A program made the position numbers and the translations under genes. Below, piece after piece: positions 41,270-49,324 of a stretch of DNA of 64,000 nt. The stretch is from JAAXHB01 sp965221635 (GTDB lineage: Bacteria; Actinomycetota; Acidimicrobiia; Acidimicrobiales; Aldehydirespiratoraceae), in the NCBI GenBank assembly GCA_965221635.1, contig OZ244902.1, positions 2,728,001-2,792,000 of the forward strand, given 5' to 3'. Under the pieces are notes generated by a model. That model was not told the DNA's origin and ran no database searches. It was given only the letters and a program-made list of their open reading frames with translations. Each line of letters begins with the position of its first letter. The first letter of the stretch is position 1.

Positions 41270-42388
41270 GTGGTGATCCGGGTGGCCGCGGTGGTGGAGC
41301 AATGCTGGCACGCCGTGCCCGGCGGCACAGCAGTGGCCACCGTGCGCAGCCTGGAGGCGCTCGCCGCCAGAGGCGACACCGAAGTGGTGGGCCTTGCCGC
41401 GCGTCATCGGCGCCCACCGAACATGGCCACACCGCAGGGAGTTGCCACCGTTCACATGGGTCTTCCCCGGCGGGTTCTGTACGACTCGTGGCATCGCTTG
41501 AGATGGCCCCACACCGAAGGCGCCGTGGGCCCCGTGGACGTGGTTCACGCCACCGGAGGGGTGGTGCCGCCCGCCCGGCGGGCCGCTTTGGCGGTGACCG
41601 TTCACGACCTGGCGTTCCTGGTGGAACCCCGATGGTTCACCCCACGTGGTGTGCGCTTCGCCACGACGGGATTCGAGTTGGCGAAACGACACGCCGATCT
41701 GGTGATCGTCCCGTCGCAGGCCACCGCCACGAGTTGCGCGGAGCGGGGAATCTCCACCGAACGGCTGCGGGTGGTGCGGTGGGGGGTGTCGCCGGTGAAG
41801 GTGAGCGACACCGAGATGGCCGCTGTTCGGGCCCGGCACCGGCTGCCGGAGACCTTTGCGTTGTGGGTGGGAACAGCCGAGCCTCGCAAGAACCTCTCCA
41901 CGCTTCTTGCCGCAGCGGCTCGCACCTGTTGCGAAGTGCCGTTCGTGCTGGTCGGCCCGCAGGGCTGGGGTTCCGGGCCCGCCGAGAAAGCCGGGACTGG
42001 CTCGGGCGCTTCGCAGGGGAACCCAGCGAGGGTGATTCGACTCGGCTTCGTTGCAGAGCACGAACTCGCGGCGCTGTACGCCGCGGCACGAGTGTTCGTG
42101 TACCCCAGCCTGATGGAGGGATTCGGGTTGCCGGTGCTGGAGGCAATGGCACAGGGAACGCCTGTGGTCACCAGTGCCGGCACCGCAACCGCTGAGGTGT
42201 GTGCCGACCCGGCCTCGCTGGTGGATCCCCGCGACGCCGAGGCGCTGGCCGCGGCGGTCGACCAGGTTGTGACAGACGACCCCGAACACGCCAGACGTTC
42301 CGCCGCTGCGCTCGCACGCGCCGGTGAGCTCACCTGGGCCTCCACGGCTCAAGGAATCCGCTCCGCCTACGGCGAGGTGGTGGCGTGA
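41270..42388 (+). CDS. GT4 glycosyltransferase, mannosyltransferase-like
   Basis: This is a 372-residue GT-B enzyme. VAAVVEQCWHAVPGGTAVATVRSL opens it, followed by DVVHATGGVVPP, LAVTVHDLAFLVEPRWF and VRWGVSP. LWVGTAEPRKNLSTLL is the RKN motif, and LMEGFGLPVLEAMAQGTPVVT gives EX7E. It is close in layout to the GT4 at 28676-29794 but the sequence is distinct. The GTG at 41270 follows a GGGAACGGG stretch, and the next codon (GTG at 41273) is equally possible. The frame stays open back to 40397, antisense to fcl, and is not coding there. Confidence 0.88.
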   Translation: MVIRVAAVVEQCWHAVPGGTAVATVRSLEALAARGDTEVVGLAARHRRPPNMATPQGVATVHMGLPRRVLYDSWHRLRWPHTEGAVGPVDVVHATGGVVPPARRAALAVTVHDLAFLVEPRWFTPRGVRFATTGFELAKRHADLVIVPSQATATSCAERGISTERLRVVRWGVSPVKVSDTEMAAVRARHRLPETFALWVGTAEPRKNLSTLLAAAARTCCEVPFVLVGPQGWGSGPAEKAGTGSGASQGNPARVIRLGFVAEHELAALYAAARVFVYPSLMEGFGLPVLEAMAQGTPVVTSAGTATAEVCADPASLVDPRDAEALAAAVDQVVTDDPEHARRSAAALARAGELTWASTAQGIRSAYGEVVA

Positions 42389-42449
42389 CACCGGGTGCCG
42401 AGGTGTGCGCCGGTCGCTCATCGCCGCGCCCGCTGGCGGGGGTTTCGGG

Positions 42450-43850
42450 GTGACCGCCCTGAAGGTGCTGGCCAACCTTTGCTCGGTGGTGCCGGGCCGG
42501 GTGGGCGGCGCCGAGCAGTACGCAACCCGCCTTCTCGGTGGGGTCGCATCGCTGCTGCACGCCGATGAGGGCCGCGCCGACCTTTCGACCGGCGGCGACT
42601 CCGGCGGGGCGGATGCGACCGGTGCTGCGGTGGCACGCGAAGTTGACATCAACAATCCGGCGAGCGCAGGCCTGGCCCGCACCCAACTGGAGGCTGCGGC
42701 CATGGCCGGAGTGCTGGACGCCCATCCGGAACTCTCAGGACTGGTGTGGCACGAAACCCGAAGCTCGGGCGCCAACCGTCTGCGCCGACTGGCGGTTGAG
42801 TCCACATGGCTGGCCCGCGTTTCTGCGGACGCCGATGTGGTGCACCATTTCGGGGGGCGCCTGCCGGCAAGGCGACGAGGCGCCGCGGTGGTCACCATCC
42901 ACGACATCCAATGCCTGGACATGCCCCACAACTTCTCACCGGCCAAGCGCCGCTACCTCAGCGCGGCGTTGCGGCGAAGCGTGAGATCGGCCACGTTGGT
43001 GGTGACACCGTCACAATGGACCGCTGATCGAATCGTGGATCGTTTCGGCGTGGACTCCAGCCGCGTGATTCCGGTGCCCTCCACCTACGCGACCGACCCG
43101 GCCACAATCCGACCAGCCCCAACCGCGGCTGCAGGCCCGCAAGGCGCTGTCACAGCACATGACCGTTCACCGGGTTCATGCGATGCACCTTCCCAAGGTG
43201 AAGCAAACGCCCAAGGCGATGTTGTGGCGCACGGTGACGTTGCCGGGCAAGGCGACGCCCCGGCGCATGGTGCAGGACCGCTGCCTCCTTCGGCGAGCGC
43301 TCCGTTCGTGCTTTATCCCGCGGCGAGCTTTCCCCACAAGAACCACGAACTGCTGATCTCTGCAATGCCGGCCATTCGGCGCCGGCATCGTGACGCCACG
43401 CTGGTGCTCACCGGAGGGCCCGGACGCGCCCATCGCCAGGTGGCCGAAATGGTGGCGGCCACCGATGGCGTGGTACACCTCGGACACGTCAGCCCTTCGC
43501 ATCTTGCCGCGCTGTACGCCAAGGCCGCGGTGGTGGCAGTGCCGTCTCGCTACGAGGGTTTCGGGTTGCCCGCCCTGGAGGCCATGGCCGCAGGGGTGCC
43601 CTTGGTGGCAGCGAATGCCACCGCGCTTCCCGAGGTGGTGCAGGACGGGGGAGTGCTGGTGCCACCCGATGACCTTGACGGATGGGTCAACGCCATCACA
43701 GAAGCCCTCGACGGCTCAAGCAGCACGCGCCTTCGTGTTCAGCGGGGTCTGAATCGCGCCGAGCACTACGCGCCTGCCCGATCAGCGGCGCGCCTGGTGA
43801 ACGCCTGGCGAACCGCCGCGGCGCTCCAAGCGCAGGGAGCGGGCCGGTGA
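42450..43850 (+). CDS. GT4 glycosyltransferase with a Gly/Ala/Asp-rich loop insert
   Basis: This is a GT-B enzyme of about 466 residues. LKVLANLCSVVPGRVGGAEQYATRLL opens the acceptor domain, and VVTIHDIQCLDMPHNFS and VVTPSQWTADRI follow. VLYPAASFPHKNHELLISAM and RYEGFGLPALEAMAAGVPLVA (EX7E) form the donor domain. Between the domains lies a hydrophilic insert of about 50 residues (about 225-275) of imperfect repeats rich in Gln, Gly, Asp, Ala and His. This is exactly where the GT4 at 25315-26490 carries its own insert. The GTG at 42450 has a GGGG run immediately before it. The stop overlaps the next start (GTGA). Confidence 0.87.
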   Translation: MTALKVLANLCSVVPGRVGGAEQYATRLLGGVASLLHADEGRADLSTGGDSGGADATGAAVAREVDINNPASAGLARTQLEAAAMAGVLDAHPELSGLVWHETRSSGANRLRRLAVESTWLARVSADADVVHHFGGRLPARRRGAAVVTIHDIQCLDMPHNFSPAKRRYLSAALRRSVRSATLVVTPSQWTADRIVDRFGVDSSRVIPVPSTYATDPATIRPAPTAAAGPQGAVTAHDRSPGSCDAPSQGEANAQGDVVAHGDVAGQGDAPAHGAGPLPPSASAPFVLYPAASFPHKNHELLISAMPAIRRRHRDATLVLTGGPGRAHRQVAEMVAATDGVVHLGHVSPSHLAALYAKAAVVAVPSRYEGFGLPALEAMAAGVPLVAANATALPEVVQDGGVLVPPDDLDGWVNAITEALDGSSSTRLRVQRGLNRAEHYAPARSAARLVNAWRTAAALQAQGAGR

Positions 43851-45223
43851 AGGTTCTGGTGATCTGCCCTCACTTGGCGCCCGACACGGCGCCCACCGGT
43901 CTGATCATCACGGCCATAGTCGACCAGTTGGGCCAAGCCGGGCACCAGGTTCGCGTGGTGACGGCGCTTCCGTGGTACCAGGAGCATCGCGTGGCACCGC
44001 AATGGCGTGGCCGCATGATGCGAACCAGCACAGAACAGCCCCACACCACCCTGGCAACCCCCTCGGGTGATCAGCATCATCCAAACGCCACGCAGGCCAC
44101 GGAGCCTGCAGGCCGCAAACCTACGGGCGCCGGGGAACTCGACGAAACCGGCAGCCATCCATCGGCGGCGCCCGCGGCGAGATCGGTTGTGCGTGTGTAC
44201 CCCTTTCCCACCAGCAAGCGCTCCATCGCCGCGCGAGCCGCAGGCTTCGCGGGGTTCACGGCGTTGTCCACCCTGGCCGCGCTCAAACCGGGGTTCCGAC
44301 CTGATGTGGTGTTGGCCATGTCGCCGCCGCTAACGCTGGGCCTGGCCGGTTGGGTGGCGGCCCGACTCCGGCGGGCTCCGCTGGTGTTCAACGTGCAGGA
44401 CGTGTTCCCCGACGCCGCCATCGAAGTGGGCGCCCTTCGGGGCAAGCGCCTGATCGCCCTGGCCCGGGCCCTTGAACGGCTGGTGTACCGCGGCAGTGAC
44501 GTGGTGACGGTGCTTTCCGACGACATGGCCCGCAACGTGAGCGCCAAGATCAAGCCCCGCGATGCCACCGAGGTGAGGGTGATACCGAACTTCACCGACA
44601 CCTCCCTGATCCGGCCCCGCTCAAGGCACACCGACTACCGGGCCGAGCACGACCTGGGGGAGCGCACAGTGGTGATGTACGCCGGCAATGTCGGCTTGTC
44701 CCAACCCTTGGAGTTGATGCTGGAAGCCGCCCGAGCCCTTCGGGATCGCGACGACGTGGTGTTCGTGGTGAACGGCTCAGGATCGGCTCGAACCGACCTT
44801 GAGGCCCAAGCGGCACGCGACCGGCTTCACAACTTGCGTTTCGTGGACTTTCAGCCCGAGGCCCGCCTGGGCGAGGTTCTAGCCTCGGCGGACATTCACG
44901 TGATCGCGCTGCGCCGCGGTCTGGCACGGGCAAGTGTTCCCTCCAAGCTGTACTCGGTGCTGGCGGCGGGCCGTGCGGTGGTGGCGTCGGTGGACGAGCA
45001 AAGCGAGGTGGCTCGCACGGTGCGCGCAGCCCAATGCGGCATTTGGGTGCCGCCAGATGACCCGCACGCGTTTGTGGCCGCCGTGCGGGATCTGATCGAA
45101 GGGCCCGAGGAGGCCGCACAGATGGGTCTGCGGGGCCGTGAGTACGCCGAGGCCCACGTGTCGCCAGAAGCGGTTGGGGACGCATACGCCGAACTCTTCG
45201 GTGAGCTTCTCGGCGAGCGCTGA
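43847..45223 (+). CDS. GT4 glycosyltransferase, WbuB/WcaI-like
   Basis: This is a 458-residue GT-B enzyme of the WcaI/WbuB group, which often transfers N-acetyl-fucosamine or fucose-type sugars. It has VLVICPHLAPDTAPTGLIITAIV at the N-terminus, VFNVQDVFPDAAIEVGALRGKRL in the middle, VRVIPNFTDTSLI, VVMYAGNVGLSQPLELML and VPSKLYSVLAAGRAVVASVD near the end. A disordered, His/Thr/Pro-rich insert of about 55 residues interrupts the N-terminal domain near 60-115. The start overlaps the upstream stop. With fcl at the same locus, a fucose donor is plausible but unproven. Confidence 0.87.
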   Translation: MKVLVICPHLAPDTAPTGLIITAIVDQLGQAGHQVRVVTALPWYQEHRVAPQWRGRMMRTSTEQPHTTLATPSGDQHHPNATQATEPAGRKPTGAGELDETGSHPSAAPAARSVVRVYPFPTSKRSIAARAAGFAGFTALSTLAALKPGFRPDVVLAMSPPLTLGLAGWVAARLRRAPLVFNVQDVFPDAAIEVGALRGKRLIALARALERLVYRGSDVVTVLSDDMARNVSAKIKPRDATEVRVIPNFTDTSLIRPRSRHTDYRAEHDLGERTVVMYAGNVGLSQPLELMLEAARALRDRDDVVFVVNGSGSARTDLEAQAARDRLHNLRFVDFQPEARLGEVLASADIHVIALRRGLARASVPSKLYSVLAAGRAVVASVDEQSEVARTVRAAQCGIWVPPDDPHAFVAAVRDLIEGPEEAAQMGLRGREYAEAHVSPEAVGDAYAELFGELLGER

Positions 45224-45262
45224 ACTTTGCGCCGGGCGGCTCGCGCCCACAAGGCAGGGCGA

Positions 45263-45268
45263 TAGCGT
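45263..45268 (+). promoter_or_regulatory. Probable leaderless -10 box (TAGCGT)
   Basis: TAGCGT lies 8 nt before the GTG at 45277 with no ribosome binding site between. It would start a new transcription unit carrying the HWHxAY-family gene, the guanylyltransferase and galE. Confidence 0.5.
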
Positions 45269-45276
45269 GACCATCC

Positions 45277-46218
45277 GTGGCCAGAGGCAGTTCCTCCAAG
45301 AAAGTTCAGCGCGCCGCCCGAGCCGCGGCAGCCTCGCGGGGCGCCCGCGAACGCCGGGAGCGGGGTTTCCCGTTGGCGTTGGCGACGGTGCTCGTGCTGG
45401 GCGTGGCGATGGTGATGTTCGCCCGCGCGTCCCGGGCGCCGGCGGTGCCTCCTGAGATCGAGGATCATTGGCACGGCGCGTACGCCGTGTACGACTGTGA
45501 CCGATTCCTGGAACCGTTCCTGAGCGACTCGGATCCCGACGGGATTCACTCGCACCGCGACGGCGTGATCCACATCCACCCGTGGAACAGTTCCGCCACC
45601 GGTGACGACGCCAGGCTGCAGGTGTTCTTCGACGCGATGGGTGTGCGCGTCACCGACGACGAGATCAGCGGACCGGGCATTGGAGTGCTCGAAGCAGGAT
45701 CGGACTGCAACGGCCAACCCACCGTGATCCGTGTGGGCCGTTTCGCCTTGCCCGAAACACTGGATCAGCCCGTGGTGCCGGACGAGGGATTCGCCTCTCA
45801 GATGGTTCTTGTGGACACCTACACGGACGATTTCGGCGATGTGCGCATCCTTGAGGACCTCGAGGCGTTCACGATCGCCCGCATCCCCGCTGATGCCGAG
45901 ATCCCCCCACCACCCGAGGAGAGGATCCAGACCTCGGTGGTCGCTTCGGCGGGGAACCTGCTTTCCGAAGGCCCGAGGGCCGACGTCGACCCGACCGACA
46001 CAGTGCCACCCAGCGAGGTGCAATCCGAGCCGTTGGAGTTCGAGATCACCCCGACCGAGTCGGGCGAGTCCGAGCCGTTGGAGTTCGAGATCACCCCTGG
46101 CGATTCCGGTGAGTCGGAGCCTCTTCAGTTGGAGATCACCCCTGGTGATTCGGGTGAGTCTGAGCCGTTGCAGTTGGAGATCACGCCCACGGAGTCGGAC
46201 TCCGACACCGGCGAGTAG
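45277..46218 (+). CDS. Conserved actinobacterial membrane protein of unknown function (HWHxAY family) with C-terminal repeats
   Basis: The 313-residue protein has a basic N-terminus, one membrane segment at about 31-49 and an extracytoplasmic domain. That domain has DHWHGAYAVYDCDRFLEP at 63-80 and GIHSHRDGVIHIHPW near 88-102. The histidine-rich pattern recurs in actinobacterial proteins with no assigned role that I know of, and could bind metal. The last ~65 residues are four near-identical 15-residue repeats (core SEPLEFEITP) rich in Glu and Ser, likely disordered and strongly acidic. It lies 17 bp before a guanylyltransferase gene. I do not assign a function. Confidence 0.75.
   Translation: MARGSSSKKVQRAARAAAASRGARERRERGFPLALATVLVLGVAMVMFARASRAPAVPPEIEDHWHGAYAVYDCDRFLEPFLSDSDPDGIHSHRDGVIHIHPWNSSATGDDARLQVFFDAMGVRVTDDEISGPGIGVLEAGSDCNGQPTVIRVGRFALPETLDQPVVPDEGFASQMVLVDTYTDDFGDVRILEDLEAFTIARIPADAEIPPPPEERIQTSVVASAGNLLSEGPRADVDPTDTVPPSEVQSEPLEFEITPTESGESEPLEFEITPGDSGESEPLQLEITPGDSGESEPLQLEITPTESDSDTGE
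46024..46203 (+). repeat. 45-bp in-frame tandem repeat (4 copies) at the 3' end of the HWHxAY gene
   Basis: Four 45-bp units encode SEPLEFEITPTESGE, SEPLEFEITPGDSGE, SEPLQLEITPGDSGE and a diverged last copy. Synonymous changes between units (for example in the Ser and Pro codons) show that the copies are not all recent. Confidence 0.88.
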
Positions 46219-46235
46219 GCAGAGGCACGACGGCA

Positions 46236-47378
46236 ATGCAGGCCGTTGTGCTTGTTGGGGGGTTCGGCACGCGGCTGAGGCCGCTGACCCTCACCACACC
46301 AAAACAAATGCTCCCGGTGGCCGGGCGCCCAATGATCGAGCACGTGATCGCCAACCTTGTGCAACACGGGGTGCGCACGGTGATCCTGGCGCTGGGGTAC
46401 CGAGACGACGTGTTCACCTCGGCCTACCCCGACGGCGCCTGCGCCGGCGCCGAATTGGTGTGCGCGGTGGAACCCGAACCTTTGGGAACAGCCGGCGCGA
46501 TCCGCTTCGCATGGGAGTTCGCCGGCGCCACCAACGAAACGTTCGTGGCTGTCAACGGCGACGTGATCAGCGGCGTGGACCTGAGCGCCCTGGTGCAGGA
46601 TCATCGTCGCCACAACGCCGAGGCCACCATCCACCTTGTGCCCGTTGACGACCCGTCGCGTTACGGAGTGGTGCTCACCGATGACGAGGGCAGGGTTGGC
46701 GATTTCGTGGAGAAGCCACCCGGCAACGATGCGCCGAGCCGGTGGGTGAACGCAGGCACTTACGTGCTGGAGCCCTCGGTGATGGATCTGGTGGCGCCCG
46801 ACCGGTCGGTGTCCGTGGAGCGGCAGGTGTTTCCCGCTCTGGCGGAACGGGGCGCTCTGTGGGCGGCCAAACAGGACGTGTACTGGGTGGACGCCGGCAC
46901 CGCCGAGACCTACCTTCAAGTTCAGCGCGACTTCCTCGAAGGCCGTCACCCGGCGCCACCAGGCTCTGCGCTCGCCGATTCGGATGCACCGGATCAACGC
47001 GAAACGGTCGCGCAGCGGGGCTTCATCGCGCCCGACGCCCTGGTGGCGCCCGACGCGGTGGTTTCTCACAGTGTGGTGAGAAGCTCGGCGGTGGTTCGCC
47101 GCCACGCCGAGTTGAGGCGCAGCGTGGCCATGACCGGGGCAAGAATCGGGGTGGGCGCCCGCCTTGTGGACAGCGTGGTTCTCGAACGCGCAGAAGTGGG
47201 CGCCTACTGCCGCATCTCCGGTTCGGTGATCGGCCCCGGAGCGTCGGTGGGGCCCGGCTCGGAACTGACGGGCGGGTGCCTGCTCGGCGCCGAGACACAC
47301 GTGGAGGCAGGCACCACGCTGAACGGGGCACGCATCCCCGACCCGAACACCGGGCCGCCGGCGCGCACCACGCGGTGA
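46236..47378 (+). CDS. Mannose-1-phosphate guanylyltransferase (GDP-mannose synthesis)
   Basis: This 380-residue nucleotidyltransferase probably makes GDP-mannose, the precursor for Gmd. AVVLVGGFGTRLRPLTLTTPKQMLPVAGRPMIEH at the N-terminus contains the nucleotide-binding loop and the lysine near 23. FVAVNGDVISGVDL gives the metal-binding aspartate, VEKP follows, and YWVDAGTAETYLQVQRDFL closes the catalytic domain. About 110 C-terminal residues form a left-handed beta-helix of hexapeptide repeats. It resembles the enzyme that lies near fbiA-fbiB in mycobacteria and streptomycetes. A different sugar-1-phosphate nucleotidyltransferase activity cannot be excluded from sequence alone. Confidence 0.87.
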   Translation: MQAVVLVGGFGTRLRPLTLTTPKQMLPVAGRPMIEHVIANLVQHGVRTVILALGYRDDVFTSAYPDGACAGAELVCAVEPEPLGTAGAIRFAWEFAGATNETFVAVNGDVISGVDLSALVQDHRRHNAEATIHLVPVDDPSRYGVVLTDDEGRVGDFVEKPPGNDAPSRWVNAGTYVLEPSVMDLVAPDRSVSVERQVFPALAERGALWAAKQDVYWVDAGTAETYLQVQRDFLEGRHPAPPGSALADSDAPDQRETVAQRGFIAPDALVAPDAVVSHSVVRSSAVVRRHAELRRSVAMTGARIGVGARLVDSVVLERAEVGAYCRISGSVIGPGASVGPGSELTGGCLLGAETHVEAGTTLNGARIPDPNTGPPARTTR

Positions 47379-47410
47379 CAGCGCCTTCTCCACTGCCGGC
47401 GCCGTAGCCG

Positions 47411-48508
47411 ATGGCGACGCTCATCACCGGTGGCGCCGGGTACGTGGGCAGCCACACCGCGGTGGCGCTGCACGAAGCCGGGCGTGACGTGGTGATCCTC
47501 GACGACTTCTCTGGCTCGTCGAGGGGAGCCGTTGACGCGCTTCGGTCGTTGACTCACAGGTCGCTGCCGGTGATCGAAGGCGACGCCGCCGATCCTGTCG
47601 TGGTTGGTGAGGCGTTCACCCACCGGCGTGTGGATTCGGTGATTCACTTCGCCGCGTTCAAGAGCGCCGCCGAATCGGTTCACGAACCGTTGCGTTACTA
47701 CCGCAACAACCTGTCGTCGCTTGGCGTTGTTGCCGAGGCCGCGGCCGAACACGGCGCGGCCCGGTTGGTGTTCAGCTCCTCTGCTGCGGTGTACGGATCG
47801 CCCCGTAACCTGCCGGTGACCGAAACCTCCGAGACGGTTCCGATCAACCCCTACGGGCGCACAAAGCTGATGGGCGAGCAGATTCTCGCCGACGCCGCGG
47901 CGGCAACCGGGCTGTCGGTGGTGCTGTTGCGATACTTCAACCCGGTGGGCGCCCACCGGTCGGGTCTGATCGGGGAGCACCCGGCCGGGCCGCCAGGGAA
48001 CCTTGTGCCGCGGGTGATGCAAACCGCGCTTGGAAAGGCAGGCCCGGTGCCGGTGTTCGGCGACGACTACGACACACCCGACGGCACCGCCATCCGTGAC
48101 TACGTACACGTGATGGATCTAGCCGAGGGTCACCTGTCGGCCCTGCAAATTGAAAGCGAACAGCGTGCGCCCATGGCCAACCTGGGCCCAGTGTCCAACC
48201 TGGGCGCAGTGTCCAACTCGGGCCCGGTGTCCAACCTGGGCGCAGTGTCCAACTTCGGCACCGTGTTCAACCTGGGTACAGGGGTGGGCCACTCGGTGCT
48301 CGAAGTGCTCGCGGCGGCCGAACAGGCAGTCGGCGCTCCGATACCGCGAACGTTTGCGCCGCGGCGTCCCGGCGACTCGCCGGCCATCTGGGCGGACTGC
48401 CACAAGGCCGCCACCGTGCTGGGATGGTCGGCGCGTCACAACCTGGCGGAGATGCTCGCCGATCACTGGAACTGGTGCCGTACCAATCCCAACGGCTACG
48501 ACACCTGA
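47411..48508 (+). CDS. galE: UDP-glucose 4-epimerase with a hexapeptide-repeat insertion
   Basis: GalE interconverts UDP-glucose and UDP-galactose. The 365-residue protein has TGGAGYVGSH at 6-15, HFAAFKSAAESV near 79-90, FSSSAAVYGSP at 121-131 and the catalytic Tyr148/Lys152 in PYGRTK. RYFNPVGAHRSGLIGEHP and DYDTPDGTAIRDYVHVMDLA follow, all canonical GalE. Between the ...DLAEGHLSAL helix and the conserved FNLGTG strand are five extra hexapeptides (NLGPVS-type), residues 257-286, which account for most of its excess over the usual ~335 residues. The repeats appear to copy the NLG-containing motif itself. Despite the insert every catalytic motif is intact. Confidence 0.93.
   Translation: MATLITGGAGYVGSHTAVALHEAGRDVVILDDFSGSSRGAVDALRSLTHRSLPVIEGDAADPVVVGEAFTHRRVDSVIHFAAFKSAAESVHEPLRYYRNNLSSLGVVAEAAAEHGAARLVFSSSAAVYGSPRNLPVTETSETVPINPYGRTKLMGEQILADAAAATGLSVVLLRYFNPVGAHRSGLIGEHPAGPPGNLVPRVMQTALGKAGPVPVFGDDYDTPDGTAIRDYVHVMDLAEGHLSALQIESEQRAPMANLGPVSNLGAVSNSGPVSNLGAVSNFGTVFNLGTGVGHSVLEVLAAAEQAVGAPIPRTFAPRRPGDSPAIWADCHKAATVLGWSARHNLAEMLADHWNWCRTNPNGYDT
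48179..48268 (+). repeat. 18-bp in-frame tandem repeat (5 copies) inside galE
   Basis: Five 18-bp units start at 48179, 48197, 48215, 48233 and 48251. The second and fourth are identical. The array runs directly into the conserved AAC-CTG-GGT segment that encodes NLG of the FNLGTG motif, so it looks like repeated duplication of that motif. Confidence 0.9.
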
Positions 48509-48588
48509 GAATCAACCCTCCGTCAGCCGGCGCGGCGAACCCACGCCGGGCAGCACCGCGGCGGGCGCCCCGCTTGGTGACTTGTGGG
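48509..48588. terminator. Convergent gap galE/cofE with weak GC hairpins
   Basis: The 80-bp gap holds two short inverted repeats: CCGGCG (48527-48532) with CGCCGG (48544-48549), and GCGGG with CCCGC at 48561-48573. Both lack a U-tract. Bidirectional termination between the convergent genes is plausible only. Confidence 0.25.
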
Positions 48589-49323
48589 TCAGCGAAACAG
48601 GTCGTCGGCGGGGGCGCGCACGATCTCGTCAGCCACCGAAGCGGTGCGGAACCAAGCCGGGTCAAGTCCCCGCACCACCGCCGCGGGCACCCCGGCGGCT
48701 TTGCCCATCACCAACTCGGCCGCGGCTGCGATCTCGTCCACCACCGCCACCTCGGTCACCGCGAGCTCACGACCCAGGGCGTCCGACGTGCCGCGCAAGT
48801 CCACCACCGCGGCGATCCCCGCGCAGCCGATCGCCACGTCGGTCACCCCTCTGCGCCAGGGCCGTCCGAAAGTGTCCGACACCACAACCCCCACCGTCAC
48901 CCCACAACGAGCTCGCAGGCCGTCACGAATGCGACGCGCCGAACGGTCGGAATCCACCGGCAACAACGCGGCCTGCCCTCGTCGAACGTTGCTGAGGTCG
49001 ATCCCGGCGTTGGCGCACACGAAGCCGTGGGTGGTTTCGCTCACCACAAGGTCACCGCGGCGTCTCAGGATCCTCACCGACTCGGCCTCCACCAGAGGCT
49101 TGTGGCTTTGCGGGTGGTCGGGGTCGATCTCCACCAACCGGTTCTCGGCCTTTGACACGATCTTCTGGGTGACCACCACGCAGTCACCGTCACGCAGCGC
49201 AGCGTCGCAGCTCCAGGCGGCGTCGGCGATCAGACCGGCGAGATCATCACCGGGGGCGATCTCGGGCATTCCGGTGATGCCGATCACCTCAAGCCGCGCA
49301 GCCACCCGAGGCTCAACCTCCAC
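48589..49323 (-). CDS. cofE: Coenzyme F420-0:L-glutamate ligase
   Basis: This enzyme adds glutamate residues to F420-0. The protein of about 244 residues contains LEVIGITGMPEIAPGDDLAGLI near the start, GDCVVVTQKIVSKAENRLVEI, the ETTHGFVCANAGIDLSNV segment, LLPVDSDRSARRIR, and VVVSDTFGRPWRRGVTDVAIGCAG, all diagnostic of CofE/FbiB. It lacks the C-terminal nitroreductase-like domain that mycobacterial FbiB carries, so it is the short form. The GTG at 49323 follows the cofD stop by one base. A GTG at 49359, overlapping cofD, is an alternative start. Its presence shows that the organism makes the deazaflavin cofactor F420. Confidence 0.93.
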   Translation of the reverse strand: MEVEPRVAARLEVIGITGMPEIAPGDDLAGLIADAAWSCDAALRDGDCVVVTQKIVSKAENRLVEIDPDHPQSHKPLVEAESVRILRRRGDLVVSETTHGFVCANAGIDLSNVRRGQAALLPVDSDRSARRIRDGLRARCGVTVGVVVSDTFGRPWRRGVTDVAIGCAGIAAVVDLRGTSDALGRELAVTEVAVVDEIAAAAELVMGKAAGVPAAVVRGLDPAWFRTASVADEIVRAPADDLFR

Positions 49324-49324
49324 T

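Noticed and set aside
42385..42453. A 22-codon frame linking two GT4 genes through GTGA overlaps at both ends
   Set aside because: The overlaps are suggestive of coupling, but the peptide has no features and GTGA is frequent by chance here.
40247..42946. An 899-codon open frame on the minus strand
   Set aside because: Only the last 320 codons (from 41209) look like a protein (Fcl). The rest is antisense to two GT4 genes and is Arg/Pro/His-rich, as expected of GC-rich shadow frames.
48179..48268. Possible CRISPR array
   Set aside because: The 18-bp units are directly adjacent with no spacers, in frame within galE. The array at 57953 likewise has no spacers.
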